46,073 nucleotides of DNA. Origin: Ruminococcaceae bacterium AM07-15. Lineage in GTDB: Bacteria > Bacillota > Clostridia > Oscillospirales > Butyricicoccaceae. Positions 7,663-13,904 of the stretch are shown here, in pieces. Location: positions 1-46,073 of the forward strand of contig QUDE01000021.1 of the NCBI GenBank assembly GCA_003477405.1, read 5' to 3'. A model generated the notes under the pieces. It was not told the origin of the DNA and did no database searches. It saw only the letters and a program-made list of their open reading frames with translations. Numbering within the stretch: the first letter of the stretch is position 1; the number at the start of each line of letters is the position of its first letter. A program made the position numbers and the translations under genes.

Positions 7663-8418
7663 TTAAATTTTTCCCCGGCGCAGCTGCCAGGCGGTTTTCA
7701 GACTGTCCTTCATGGTGCGCAGCACCCGCATTTTGCTTTCCCCGCCTTTGTTGTCATAGCGCAGGGAAAACGGCACTTCGTCAAAACGGCAGCCGCTGCG
7801 GTAGAGCTTGTACAAAAGCTCCATCATACAGGCGAAGGAGCGCTGGGTAATCAGCTGATCCCCGTACTTTTTCCGGGCCCGCTGAAGGCTCTGATAGGTA
7901 TAGGCCCGGTAGCCGCAAGTGTAGTCCTTCACCTTGGGCACCCGAAGCATAAGGGAATAATAGAGCTTGGCTCCATCGCTAAGCAGCAGCCGGTGACGGG
8001 GCACGCCGTGAACCTCGGCGCCTCCCTGGTAACGGGAGGCAATGACCACATCGGCTCCCCTGCGCACCGCCTGGATCATGGAATGAACATACTTGGGGTC
8101 ATGGGTGTTGTCCCCATCCATCAGCACACACAGATCTCCAGGCACGCCGTGCTGGAGGAAATAGGTCACCGCTGTATTGACGCCACCGCCCAGGTTCATA
8201 TTCTTTTCATGGGCCACCAGATGCACCTGGGGATGCTCCCGCTCCAGCTGGCTGATCTTTTCCTTTGTGCTGTCGGTGCTTTTGTCGTCGATGGCCACCA
8301 CCTGAAGGGAAAAGCCCTCTTTTTTCAAAGCCTCCTCCTGCTCCAGCCACCCCAGGGTCAGGGAGATGATGTTCTCTTCTTCGTTATAACAGGGCAGGCA
8401 GGCAAACAATGTATTCAT
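7663..8418 (-). CDS. Family 2 glycosyltransferase (polyprenyl-phosphate sugar transferase type)
   Basis: A 251-residue GT-A fold enzyme, probably moving a hexose from a nucleotide sugar to polyprenyl phosphate at the inner face of the membrane. The N-terminus TLFACLPCYNEEENI, the VVAIDDKSTDSTKEK motif and the metal-binding CVLMDGDNTHDPKY are typical of DPM1/GtrB-like enzymes. No C-terminal membrane pair is evident. The start at 8418 has AAGGAGAAG upstream and overlaps the gtrA stop by 4 bp, indicating translational coupling. Its partners (a GtrA flippase candidate and a GT39-like enzyme) fit a pathway that makes, flips and uses a lipid-linked sugar. Confidence 0.88.
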   Translation of the reverse strand: MNTLFACLPCYNEEENIISLTLGWLEQEEALKKEGFSLQVVAIDDKSTDSTKEKISQLEREHPQVHLVAHEKNMNLGGGVNTAVTYFLQHGVPGDLCVLMDGDNTHDPKYVHSMIQAVRRGADVVIASRYQGGAEVHGVPRHRLLLSDGAKLYYSLMLRVPKVKDYTCGYRAYTYQSLQRARKKYGDQLITQRSFACMMELLYKLYRSGCRFDEVPFSLRYDNKGGESKMRVLRTMKDSLKTAWQLRRGKI

Positions 8419-8849
8419 TTGCTTCTTCTCCTTTTCACACAAGCATACAAACCTTTCCGCAGGAAATAGAGGGCGAAAAACGGTCCCACTACCGAACATC
8501 CTTTGGACACGAGAAAGGCCAGGTTTTTTCCCATCAGTCCCTGGCAGAGGGCAAAGACGGTGGTGATGATCCAGTTGGCCAGCAATAGCCCCAGCAGGAA
8601 GGTGCCGAAATAAATCACCGCTCCCACCGTTCCGAACTCCATCTCAAACACCTGGCCGGAAGCCAGACCATAGTGGATCACCTGGCCCACTACCACGCCC
8701 ACAGTGTTGGCGATCCCCAGCCCCACGCCCATGCGGATGGACAGCACCCACACAATGGCGGCATCCACCACCGTGACAAAAATGGAGATCAGGAGATATT
8801 TCAAAATCGGAGGCAGCTTTTCGTAAGCCCCCCGCAGTTGTGCCATCAT
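8415..8849 (-). CDS. GtrA family membrane protein (putative lipid-linked sugar flippase)
   Basis: A 144-residue protein with four membrane segments. It matches the GtrA family in ILKYLLISIFVTVVDAAIVW at the N-terminus, GQVIHYGLASGQVFEMEFG in the middle, and a basic C-terminus (KRRRSK). GtrA proteins are proposed to flip undecaprenyl-phosphate-sugars across the membrane. It overlaps both neighbours by 4 bp (ATGA at 8846-8849 and again at 8415-8418), so it is tightly coupled with the GT39-like and GT2 genes. The second Met (8846) is an equally possible start. Confidence 0.88.
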   Translation of the reverse strand: MMAQLRGAYEKLPPILKYLLISIFVTVVDAAIVWVLSIRMGVGLGIANTVGVVVGQVIHYGLASGQVFEMEFGTVGAVIYFGTFLLGLLLANWIITTVFALCQGLMGKNLAFLVSKGCSVVGPFFALYFLRKGLYACVKRRRSK

Positions 8850-10324
8850 ACTTTCCCCTCCAGGTCAAAAATCAAACATTCTTCCCCTTGGTACACCAAA
8901 GGATACCAGGTCTGCAGCAGCTCCAGGTATTCTTCCCCATCTTCCCCCGGAATCACGCCGCCCGGAACCACAAAATACCGGACGCCGTGGCCCAGGAAAT
9001 AGGCAAGCTCCTCTTCCGGCTCTTGCGGAATATAGTCGTAATACCGGAGATTGGCCCGATAGCCCATGCGCTGGCAAGCTCCCAGCAGCACCGGGTCCGG
9101 TGAGGCCACCGCCAGCACATCCTCCTCATCGGTCACCTTCTGGATCACCTGGGCCTGGGCGGTAATGGTCTCATTGACAGACGCCATGGGCCAGGCCACT
9201 GTAAGACTGTGGTAAAACACGGCGGCGCACAGCACACACCCCAGCACCACTCCGGCTTTGGGAATCCATTTTCCCACCTCCAGCAGCACAGCGGCGCACA
9301 GAAGGGCAAACAGCGGCGCTAAAAACACCATATAATATCCAAACCGGATGACGGCCACGATGGTAGCGGTCTCCAAAGCCATGGATAGCGTCCAGAGAAG
9401 AAGGGGCAGGTTTTTTCGCTTCAGGCAGCACAGAACTCCCAGCAGCATCCCAATCAGCACCGGCCAGCTGAAAAACAAGGGCATTTCCCGCTGGAAAAAC
9501 TCCCATGCCTGGGAAGTGAATATGGCGGTGAAGGCACTTTTCAAAATGTGCTTTTCTGCGATCCCCGATACAAAAGTAAAGGTGGCCACCTGTCCGGCAT
9601 ACCAATAATAAAGCAGAGGCAAGCCCAAAGACAGCGCACCATAGCCATAAAACATGGGGTCTTTGAAGCTGCGGAGCCCTCTTTTTTTGAAAAAGAGCAC
9701 CACAATCATCAGCCCGGCAAAAGCTGTGGGCGTCTTTTCCATAATGGCCAGGCCCATCATCACCCCGGAGAGTGCCAAAGCGCCCCGGTCTCCCCCCTGA
9801 TACCAGCGGAGGAAGAAATAGATGGCGGCCGTATAGAAAAACAGGGCTGCCGCTTCCGGCATGATGGCCCGGCTGTACAGCAAGCTGATGGGCATGACCA
9901 GGTAAACGGCAAAAGCCCCCAAAGCCGCCCAGCGATTTTTCAGCAATCTGCGGCCGATGCCATAGCAAAACACCGCCGAGCCCATGAAAAACAGCAGGCT
10001 GATCAGCCTGGGCACCCAATAGGGCTCCCGCCCCAGTATCTTGAACAGCACAGCCGACAGATAGGGCATCACCTGCAGCTCCAGCTGCACATAGTTGTCC
10101 CCAGGCCCGTCGTAATTGAATTGGGGCCGCAGAGGATTCATATCCCGCTGGGCGTAATTCTGGGCAATGGTATAGGTGTCGGTCTGGCGCCAGCTATCGT
10201 AATTTTCCCAAGGCGCTTGATCCAGCCGAGGCAGCTGGAACAAAAAAAATGCCGCCAGCAGAAGGGCCAACAGCCAACAATCGGCCCCGATACTGCCGGA
10301 GGTTTTCTTGAAAAGAGCCTTCAT
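8846..10324 (-). CDS. GT39/ArnT-like polytopic glycosyltransferase
   Basis: A 492-residue integral membrane protein with about 10-12 hydrophobic helices. After the first helix comes a loop with acidic residues (RLDQAPWENYDSWRQTDTY), followed by NYAQRDMNPLRPQFNYDGPG. This matches GT39/ArnT-type enzymes that take a sugar from a polyprenyl-phosphate donor outside the membrane and attach it to protein, lipid or wall polymer. A soluble C-terminal tail of about 110 residues follows. It is the first gene of the operon with GtrA and GT2, behind the promoter at 10379-10407. The acceptor is unknown. Confidence 0.8.
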   Translation of the reverse strand: MKALFKKTSGSIGADCWLLALLLAAFFLFQLPRLDQAPWENYDSWRQTDTYTIAQNYAQRDMNPLRPQFNYDGPGDNYVQLELQVMPYLSAVLFKILGREPYWVPRLISLLFFMGSAVFCYGIGRRLLKNRWAALGAFAVYLVMPISLLYSRAIMPEAAALFFYTAAIYFFLRWYQGGDRGALALSGVMMGLAIMEKTPTAFAGLMIVVLFFKKRGLRSFKDPMFYGYGALSLGLPLLYYWYAGQVATFTFVSGIAEKHILKSAFTAIFTSQAWEFFQREMPLFFSWPVLIGMLLGVLCCLKRKNLPLLLWTLSMALETATIVAVIRFGYYMVFLAPLFALLCAAVLLEVGKWIPKAGVVLGCVLCAAVFYHSLTVAWPMASVNETITAQAQVIQKVTDEEDVLAVASPDPVLLGACQRMGYRANLRYYDYIPQEPEEELAYFLGHGVRYFVVPGGVIPGEDGEEYLELLQTWYPLVYQGEECLIFDLEGKV

Positions 10325-10378
10325 CGGTCTTCCCCTTTCCTGGGTTCAGAGCCACAAAGGCCCATGTATTCATTCTTT

Positions 10379-10407
10379 AGTTTACACCGCCCCCGGGGCC
10401 TTGTCAA
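10379..10407 (-). promoter_or_regulatory. Promoter of the GT39-GtrA-GT2 operon
   Basis: On minus: TTGACA (10407-10402), 17-bp spacer, TAAACT (10384-10379; 4 of 6). Confidence 0.6.
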
Positions 10408-10436
10408 CAAAAGGCGGTTTGATGGGACAAAAAGAA

Positions 10437-10469
10437 AGATTCCCCGGAAATTTCCGAGGAATCTTTTTT
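10437..10469 (-). terminator. Intrinsic terminator of the metallophosphoesterase gene
   Basis: AGATTCC (10437-10443) pairs with GGAATCT (10458-10464). Symmetric A- and T-runs mean either strand can terminate. It lies directly past the stop codon at 10469. Confidence 0.85.
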
Positions 10470-11278
10470 CATGATCCCATAGGTTTTACCTGGAGCACCT
10501 GGCGACTAGGCGACAGGGCTACCGGCCAGAAGGACACGGTTCCGTCCCCCTCCATGCGGCACAGGTGATAGCACCACTGGTTGGTATACACCGCTCTGTG
10601 CTCTTCCATATCGATGCCAAAGGCCAGAGAACCGGCGGTGTAATGGGGCACGCCTCCCCGCCAGCCGTGAAAAGAACAATGGAGATGCCCGGCAAAAACG
10701 CCCCGCACCTTTCCCTTTGCCAAAAGCTCCAAATATTCTTCCGGCGCTTCCATAGGCCCCCAGGGCTGCTGGCCTACCACCGGATGATGGAGAATGACAA
10801 TATTTCCCCGGGGCGGTTTTTGCTCCAAAGACTTGCGCAAAAATTCCAGCTGATCCGGAGGCAATGTGCCGTCTGTCCCATGGAGATAGGGGGAATCCAA
10901 TGTAATAATACCCAATCCCTTCACCTGGGTGTAGGCCAGACAGGGACCGGCGTCCTCTGTATTCTCTCCCAGAAATCCCCGGCGGAAGGCCAGGCGATGG
11001 TCATGGTTCCCCATGGCGCAGCACAGAGGAACTCCCGGCAGTTTTTCCTCCAGCAATCTTTTCAGCGCCTTATAGTCCTCTTCCTCTCCCTCGTGGACAA
11101 GGTCGCCGGTGAGCAGCACAAAATCCAATGCTTTCCCCTGGAGCTGACAAAGGCAGTCCTTCAGATTGTCCCAAGGGTCCCGAACCTCCCGGGCCACCCG
11201 CTGCATGAAAGGGCTGCTTCCCCCACAGGTAAGGTGGGTATCGCTGATATGGGCAAAATGCAGTGTTTCCATAGCCAT
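10469..11278 (-). CDS. Calcineurin-like metallophosphoesterase (class III cyclic nucleotide phosphodiesterase type)
   Basis: A 269-residue soluble dinuclear-metal phosphoesterase. All five metal/catalytic motifs are present in order: HISDTHL, LLTGDLVHEG, AMGNHDHR, ILHHPVVG and AGHLHCSFH. The spacing resembles CpdA/Icc-type phosphodiesterases, whose substrates include cAMP and other phosphodiesters; the true substrate is not deducible. The start at 11278 (MAMETLHF) has AAGGGAAGA upstream; Met at 11272 is possible. It is monocistronic with its own terminator. An inverted repeat (CCTTTGCT-N8-AGCAAAGG) sits just upstream at about 11288-11312. Confidence 0.9.
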   Translation of the reverse strand: MAMETLHFAHISDTHLTCGGSSPFMQRVAREVRDPWDNLKDCLCQLQGKALDFVLLTGDLVHEGEEEDYKALKRLLEEKLPGVPLCCAMGNHDHRLAFRRGFLGENTEDAGPCLAYTQVKGLGIITLDSPYLHGTDGTLPPDQLEFLRKSLEQKPPRGNIVILHHPVVGQQPWGPMEAPEEYLELLAKGKVRGVFAGHLHCSFHGWRGGVPHYTAGSLAFGIDMEEHRAVYTNQWCYHLCRMEGDGTVSFWPVALSPSRQVLQVKPMGS

Positions 11279-11345
11279 TCTTCCCTTTTCCTTTGCTTTG
11301 ATTGTAGCAAAGGAAAAACGAGATTGCAATGATTTCCCCAAGGGT

Positions 11346-11570
11346 TCAGCTCACCTTGCCCCAGCAATAAACCGGCACGCCCTGGAGTTTGGTATGGAGC
11401 AGCCGCCGGCCGTCCTCCAGCTGCTGACCGCCGTCCTCCCAATAGGAAAATGCATCAAAAAAGGTTTCCGGCGGCACCATCACTCCTTCCGGGCCCACAT
11501 AGAGCCGCCTTTCCCCGATATGTTCCCACAATGTTGCTGCCTGAAAAAGCAGCTGTTTACTCTCCTCCAT
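11346..11570 (-). CDS. Small hypothetical protein coupled to an HTH regulator
   Basis: A 74-residue product of no recognised family. It has an amphipathic N-terminal helix (MEESKQLLFQAATLWEHIGE), a middle strand region with GPEGVMVPPETFF, and a hydrophobic end (GVPVYCWGKV). It has no signal peptide or membrane helix. The start at 11570 has AGGAGGG about 8 nt upstream, inside the 3' end of the HTH gene, with a 14-bp overlap. The two genes therefore form one unit controlled by the operator at 11816-11854. It could be the partner protein in a toxin-antitoxin-like pair, but nothing in the sequence proves that. Confidence 0.6.
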   Translation of the reverse strand: MEESKQLLFQAATLWEHIGERRLYVGPEGVMVPPETFFDAFSYWEDGGQQLEDGRRLLHTKLQGVPVYCWGKVS

Positions 11571-11778
11571 CCTTTTTTCCCTCCTGGGTTCCTCCAAAAG
11601 TCATCTCCGCGTAGGGCACACCGTACACCTGCTCCATCTTTTGGATCACCGGTACATCGGGATAGGAAACGCCCCGTTCGTAATTGCCGATGGTGGAAAC
11701 CCCCACCCCCAGCAGTTTTGCCGCCTCCTGACGGCTCAGGCCCTTGTTGATCCGGGCCGCACGCAATGTCAATGCCAT
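11557..11778 (-). CDS. Small XRE/Cro-type HTH regulator
   Basis: A 73-residue, single-domain DNA-binding protein. The helix-turn-helix spans about residues 4-55 (LTLRAARINKGLSRQEAAKLL, then VGVSTIGNYERGVSYPDV). The start at 11778 has AAGGAGTGA upstream. It is divergent from a second XRE gene at 11918, and both promoters carry ATACGAT-type inverted repeats. This gives the organisation of a phage-like or toxin-antitoxin-like switch. It probably represses its own promoter. Confidence 0.88.
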   Translation of the reverse strand: MALTLRAARINKGLSRQEAAKLLGVGVSTIGNYERGVSYPDVPVIQKMEQVYGVPYAEMTFGGTQEGKKDGGE

Positions 11779-11810
11779 CTGTTCTTCACTCCTTTTCTGA
11801 TCTTGCATTT

Positions 11811-11854
11811 ATTGTAATACGATTTAATCGTTTTGTCAACAATTAAATCGTATT
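11811..11854 (-). promoter_or_regulatory. Promoter and 13-bp inverted-repeat operator for the minus-strand HTH gene
   Basis: On minus: TTGACA (11839-11834), 17-bp spacer, TACAAT (11816-11811). AATACGATTTAAT (11816-11828) is a perfect inverted match of ATTAAATCGTATT (11842-11854). One arm fills most of the -35/-10 spacer and the other lies just upstream of the -35. Confidence 0.88.
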
Positions 11855-11868
11855 TTTCCATTGTCCTC

Positions 11869-11897
11869 TTGCAGTTTATACGATAATATCGTATAAT
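11869..11897 (+). promoter_or_regulatory. Promoter and 9-bp inverted-repeat operator for the plus-strand XRE gene
   Basis: TTGCAG (11869-11874), 17-bp spacer, TATAAT (11892-11897). TTATACGAT-AAT-ATCGTATAA (11876-11896) is a perfect dyad covering the spacer and most of the -10. It shares the ATACGAT half-site with the operator at 11816-11854. Confidence 0.88.
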
Positions 11898-11917
11898 TGC
11901 ACCAAGGGGTTGATTGT

Positions 11918-12358
11918 ATGAACGATCTGGGCAATAAAAAAATCATGGGTGAAAACATCAAACGGCAAATGGCCCGACTGGGCGTCAGCCGCAAGGAAAT
12001 CGCCAGTGCTTTGCAGGTGCCCTATTCCACCGTGTGCGAGTGGATCAGCGGCAATGCCTATCCCCGCATTGACAAAATCCAGCTGCTGGCCCAATATTTC
12101 GGCATTACCAAGGCCCAGCTGGTGGAGGCCCCGGGGCAGGCTCCCCTGCCGGACGATCCGCCGGTGCGGGATGTGGCCCAAAAGCTGTCGGAAACCCTGG
12201 CCATGCTGGAAGAGGCCGGAGACGGTCTGATGTTCGACGGCGAGCCATTGGACGAAGAGACCCGCCAGCTGCTGCGGGCCAGTCTGGAAAACCAGCTGGA
12301 AATGACCAAACGCCTGGCCAAGCAGAAATTCACCCCCAAGAAATACCGAAAAGAATAG
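11918..12358 (+). CDS. XRE family transcriptional regulator
   Basis: A 146-residue protein with an N-terminal HTH at residues ~10-65 (MGENIKRQMARLGVSRKEIA...VPYSTVCEWISGNAYPRIDKIQLLAQYF). A charged, helical C-terminal part (ETLAMLEEAGDGLMFDGEPLDEETRQLL) follows and probably serves oligomerisation or ligand sensing. This layout is common in phage CI-like and clostridial regulators. The start at 11918 has AAGGGG 9 nt upstream. A dyad operator overlaps its -10, so autoregulation or control by the divergent HTH is likely. A strong terminator follows. Confidence 0.9.
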   Translation: MNDLGNKKIMGENIKRQMARLGVSRKEIASALQVPYSTVCEWISGNAYPRIDKIQLLAQYFGITKAQLVEAPGQAPLPDDPPVRDVAQKLSETLAMLEEAGDGLMFDGEPLDEETRQLLRASLENQLEMTKRLAKQKFTPKKYRKE

Positions 12359-12362
12359 GAAA

Positions 12363-12397
12363 CAGGCGCGGAAGCCATGCTCCGCGCCTGCTTTTTT
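12363..12397 (+). terminator. Intrinsic terminator of the XRE gene
   Basis: CAGGCGCGGA (12363-12372) pairs with TCCGCGCCTG (12381-12390), followed by CTTTTTT. It may also help end the convergent holin gene. Confidence 0.9.
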
Positions 12398-12860
12398 ATT
12401 TTTTCCCCACCAGCTTGTCTCCGCTTTCTTCCACACCGGTATGGAGCACTGCAATGATGTTTTTGAGAAAAGCGGGAACTTTCGCCCCCATCTCTCCCAC
12501 ATTTTCCACAATGCTTCCCATTTCGGTGAGGATATACCACACCAGCACTACCGGACACAAAAGCACAGTATAGGTAAAAGGCAAACTCAAAGGCAGGTTT
12601 TTCAGCACCAATCCCAGCAAAAAATCGGCCAAGGCGGCCACGATCACCGCCAGGATGCTGCCGGCCTTGTGCCACAGACCCTCCCGGGCCTTCTGGCTTT
12701 GCCAATCTCCGTTTTTGGCCGCAAGAGCGCTGCCGGTAAGATAATCGATGCCCATGCTCACAGCATAGAGCACCACCAGCCAGCCCATCCAGCCCAAAAA
12801 GGCCGAAAGAGCCGCCGTCAAAGCGGTGACCGTCTTTTTCACTTCCAACAATTTATCCAT
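12396..12860 (-). CDS. Phage holin family protein (TcdE/phage_holin_4 type)
   Basis: A 154-residue membrane protein with about three hydrophobic segments (residues ~8-40, 68-95 and 98-118). It carries the GIDYLTGSALAAKNGDWQSQKAREGLWHK-type region (about residues 37-65) typical of clostridial phage holins of the TcdE/Cph1 class. Such proteins make membrane holes that release endolysin or toxin. It follows the amidase gene by a few bases, with GGAGGG just upstream of the ATG at 12860, forming a lysis cassette. No structural phage genes are seen nearby, so it looks like a domesticated or remnant cassette. Confidence 0.88.
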   Translation of the reverse strand: MDKLLEVKKTVTALTAALSAFLGWMGWLVVLYAVSMGIDYLTGSALAAKNGDWQSQKAREGLWHKAGSILAVIVAALADFLLGLVLKNLPLSLPFTYTVLLCPVVLVWYILTEMGSIVENVGEMGAKVPAFLKNIIAVLHTGVEESGDKLVGKK

Positions 12861-12863
12861 CCA

Positions 12864-13565
12864 TCATCCCTCCTTTTTGTCCAGTAGCCCCGCCCTGTCC
12901 ATCCACACAATGGTCTGGAGGTTCAGACCAGGTAGGGTCACTGAGTTGTCCTCATTGGTGTCGATCACGCCCTGGGCCACGGCCTTGCTCACCGAGCTTC
13001 TGGCCCAATCCGGCATTTCTTCCAGCCAATGATAGGTCGTTTTTGCCCATGCAGGCAGTTCCATTTCCCATTCCTCCTCTTGCAATCTGTTCTGAAAATC
13101 TGCCCATGCTTCCGGCTGCTCCACAAAGGGGGCCGGGCAGTTTTTTCCCGTCACATCGTAATGCCGCAGCACATCTTCCGGCCCCAGGCCGTATTTTTCC
13201 ATGAGCGAACGGGTGAGCAAAGCGGCCCGCTCCACCGTCTGAGGAAGAAAAACATATCCCCCTTCCCCTTTCCGGCTGCACAGTTCGATACCGATGCTGT
13301 TATGGTTGCGGCAATGGGGATGGCGATAGCTTTTGGCCCCGCAGTGATGGGCAGTATCCCCCTCTTTTACACTTTGCCACACCTCCTTTTCATCCACAAA
13401 ATAGTGGGCCGATGTATGTCCCCCGTTTTCCCTTGCAAAATAGGCGGCATTGCCCCGGGCGGTATCTCCATCGTTGGCCGTGTAGTGGATGACCAGGTAG
13501 CGAACAGGCTCTTTCCGGCCCCGGGTGTAATTTTCCGGTGCACAGGCCTTATACTGTATATCCAT
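12864..13565 (-). CDS. N-acetylmuramoyl-L-alanine amidase (amidase_2, phage endolysin type)
   Basis: A 233-residue zinc amidase predicted to cut the MurNAc-L-Ala bond of peptidoglycan. Zinc ligands and catalytic residues are in LVIHYTAND, in SAHYFVDE with the later DTAHHCGA, and in LRHYDVTGKNCPAPF (His and Cys near residues 139-147). The C-terminal ~60 residues (LPAWAKTTYHWLEEMPDWARSS...) resemble the SLH-like tail often attached to clostridial phage amidases. There is no signal peptide, as expected when a holin provides export. The start at 13565 has AAGGAGGAG upstream. Confidence 0.92.
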   Translation of the reverse strand: MDIQYKACAPENYTRGRKEPVRYLVIHYTANDGDTARGNAAYFARENGGHTSAHYFVDEKEVWQSVKEGDTAHHCGAKSYRHPHCRNHNSIGIELCSRKGEGGYVFLPQTVERAALLTRSLMEKYGLGPEDVLRHYDVTGKNCPAPFVEQPEAWADFQNRLQEEEWEMELPAWAKTTYHWLEEMPDWARSSVSKAVAQGVIDTNEDNSVTLPGLNLQTIVWMDRAGLLDKKEG

Positions 13566-13663
13566 TTTCTCCTCCTTTCCGGGCCGGCTGATCTTCCCTC
13601 CTTTCTCCGGCCCTTTCCTTTACCATACCCTTTCTCCCTGGTCTTTTCCGTCTTTTCGCACAG

Positions 13664-13689
13664 AAAAAAAGGACCCTCTCGGGTCCTTT
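13664..13689 (-). terminator. Intrinsic terminator at the end of repeat copy 2
   Basis: On minus GGACCC-GAGA-GGGTCC is followed by seven Ts. The stem resembles the clpB terminator on the other side of the element (13875-13902). Confidence 0.85.
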
Positions 13690-13876
13690 GAGCATGTCGA
13701 ACAAGTGGCCTCTGGCCACTTATTCGAATTTTTGCAAGGGGCTGCATGCACGCCTTTGGCGCACACTTGCCCCTTGAGAAGTGCAAAAAGCCACGCACAG
13801 GTCGCAGCTTTTTGCGGATTGATGAAAGGGAGGAAAAACCCTCTTTTTTTGCGATACAAGTTTTCGACAGCTTGAA
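13664..13876 (-). ncRNA. Structured 213-bp repeat element, copy 2 (candidate small RNA)
   Basis: Same architecture as copies 1 and 3. Read on minus: 5' box TTCAAGCTGTCGAAAACTT (13876-13858); stem A at 13815-13783 with loop GCGACCTGTGCGT; stem B at 13776-13735 (CAAGGGGC / GCCCCTTG); stem C at 13727-13697 (TCGAATAAGTGGCC / GGCCACTTGTTCGA); then its own terminator (GGACCC-GAGA-GGGTCC-T7) at 13689-13664. Two plus-strand C/A mismatches (in stems A and C) become U/G wobbles on minus, which favours a minus-strand RNA. It fills most of the 339-bp gap between clpB and the amidase gene. Confidence 0.77.
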
Positions 13877-13902
13877 AAAAGGACCCTTTCAGGTCCTTTT
13901 TT
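13875..13902 (-). terminator. clpB: Intrinsic terminator of clpB
   Basis: AAAAAAGGACC pairs with GGTCCTTTTTT immediately after the clpB stop (13905). It works in both directions. Confidence 0.88.
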
Positions 13903-13904
13903 CT

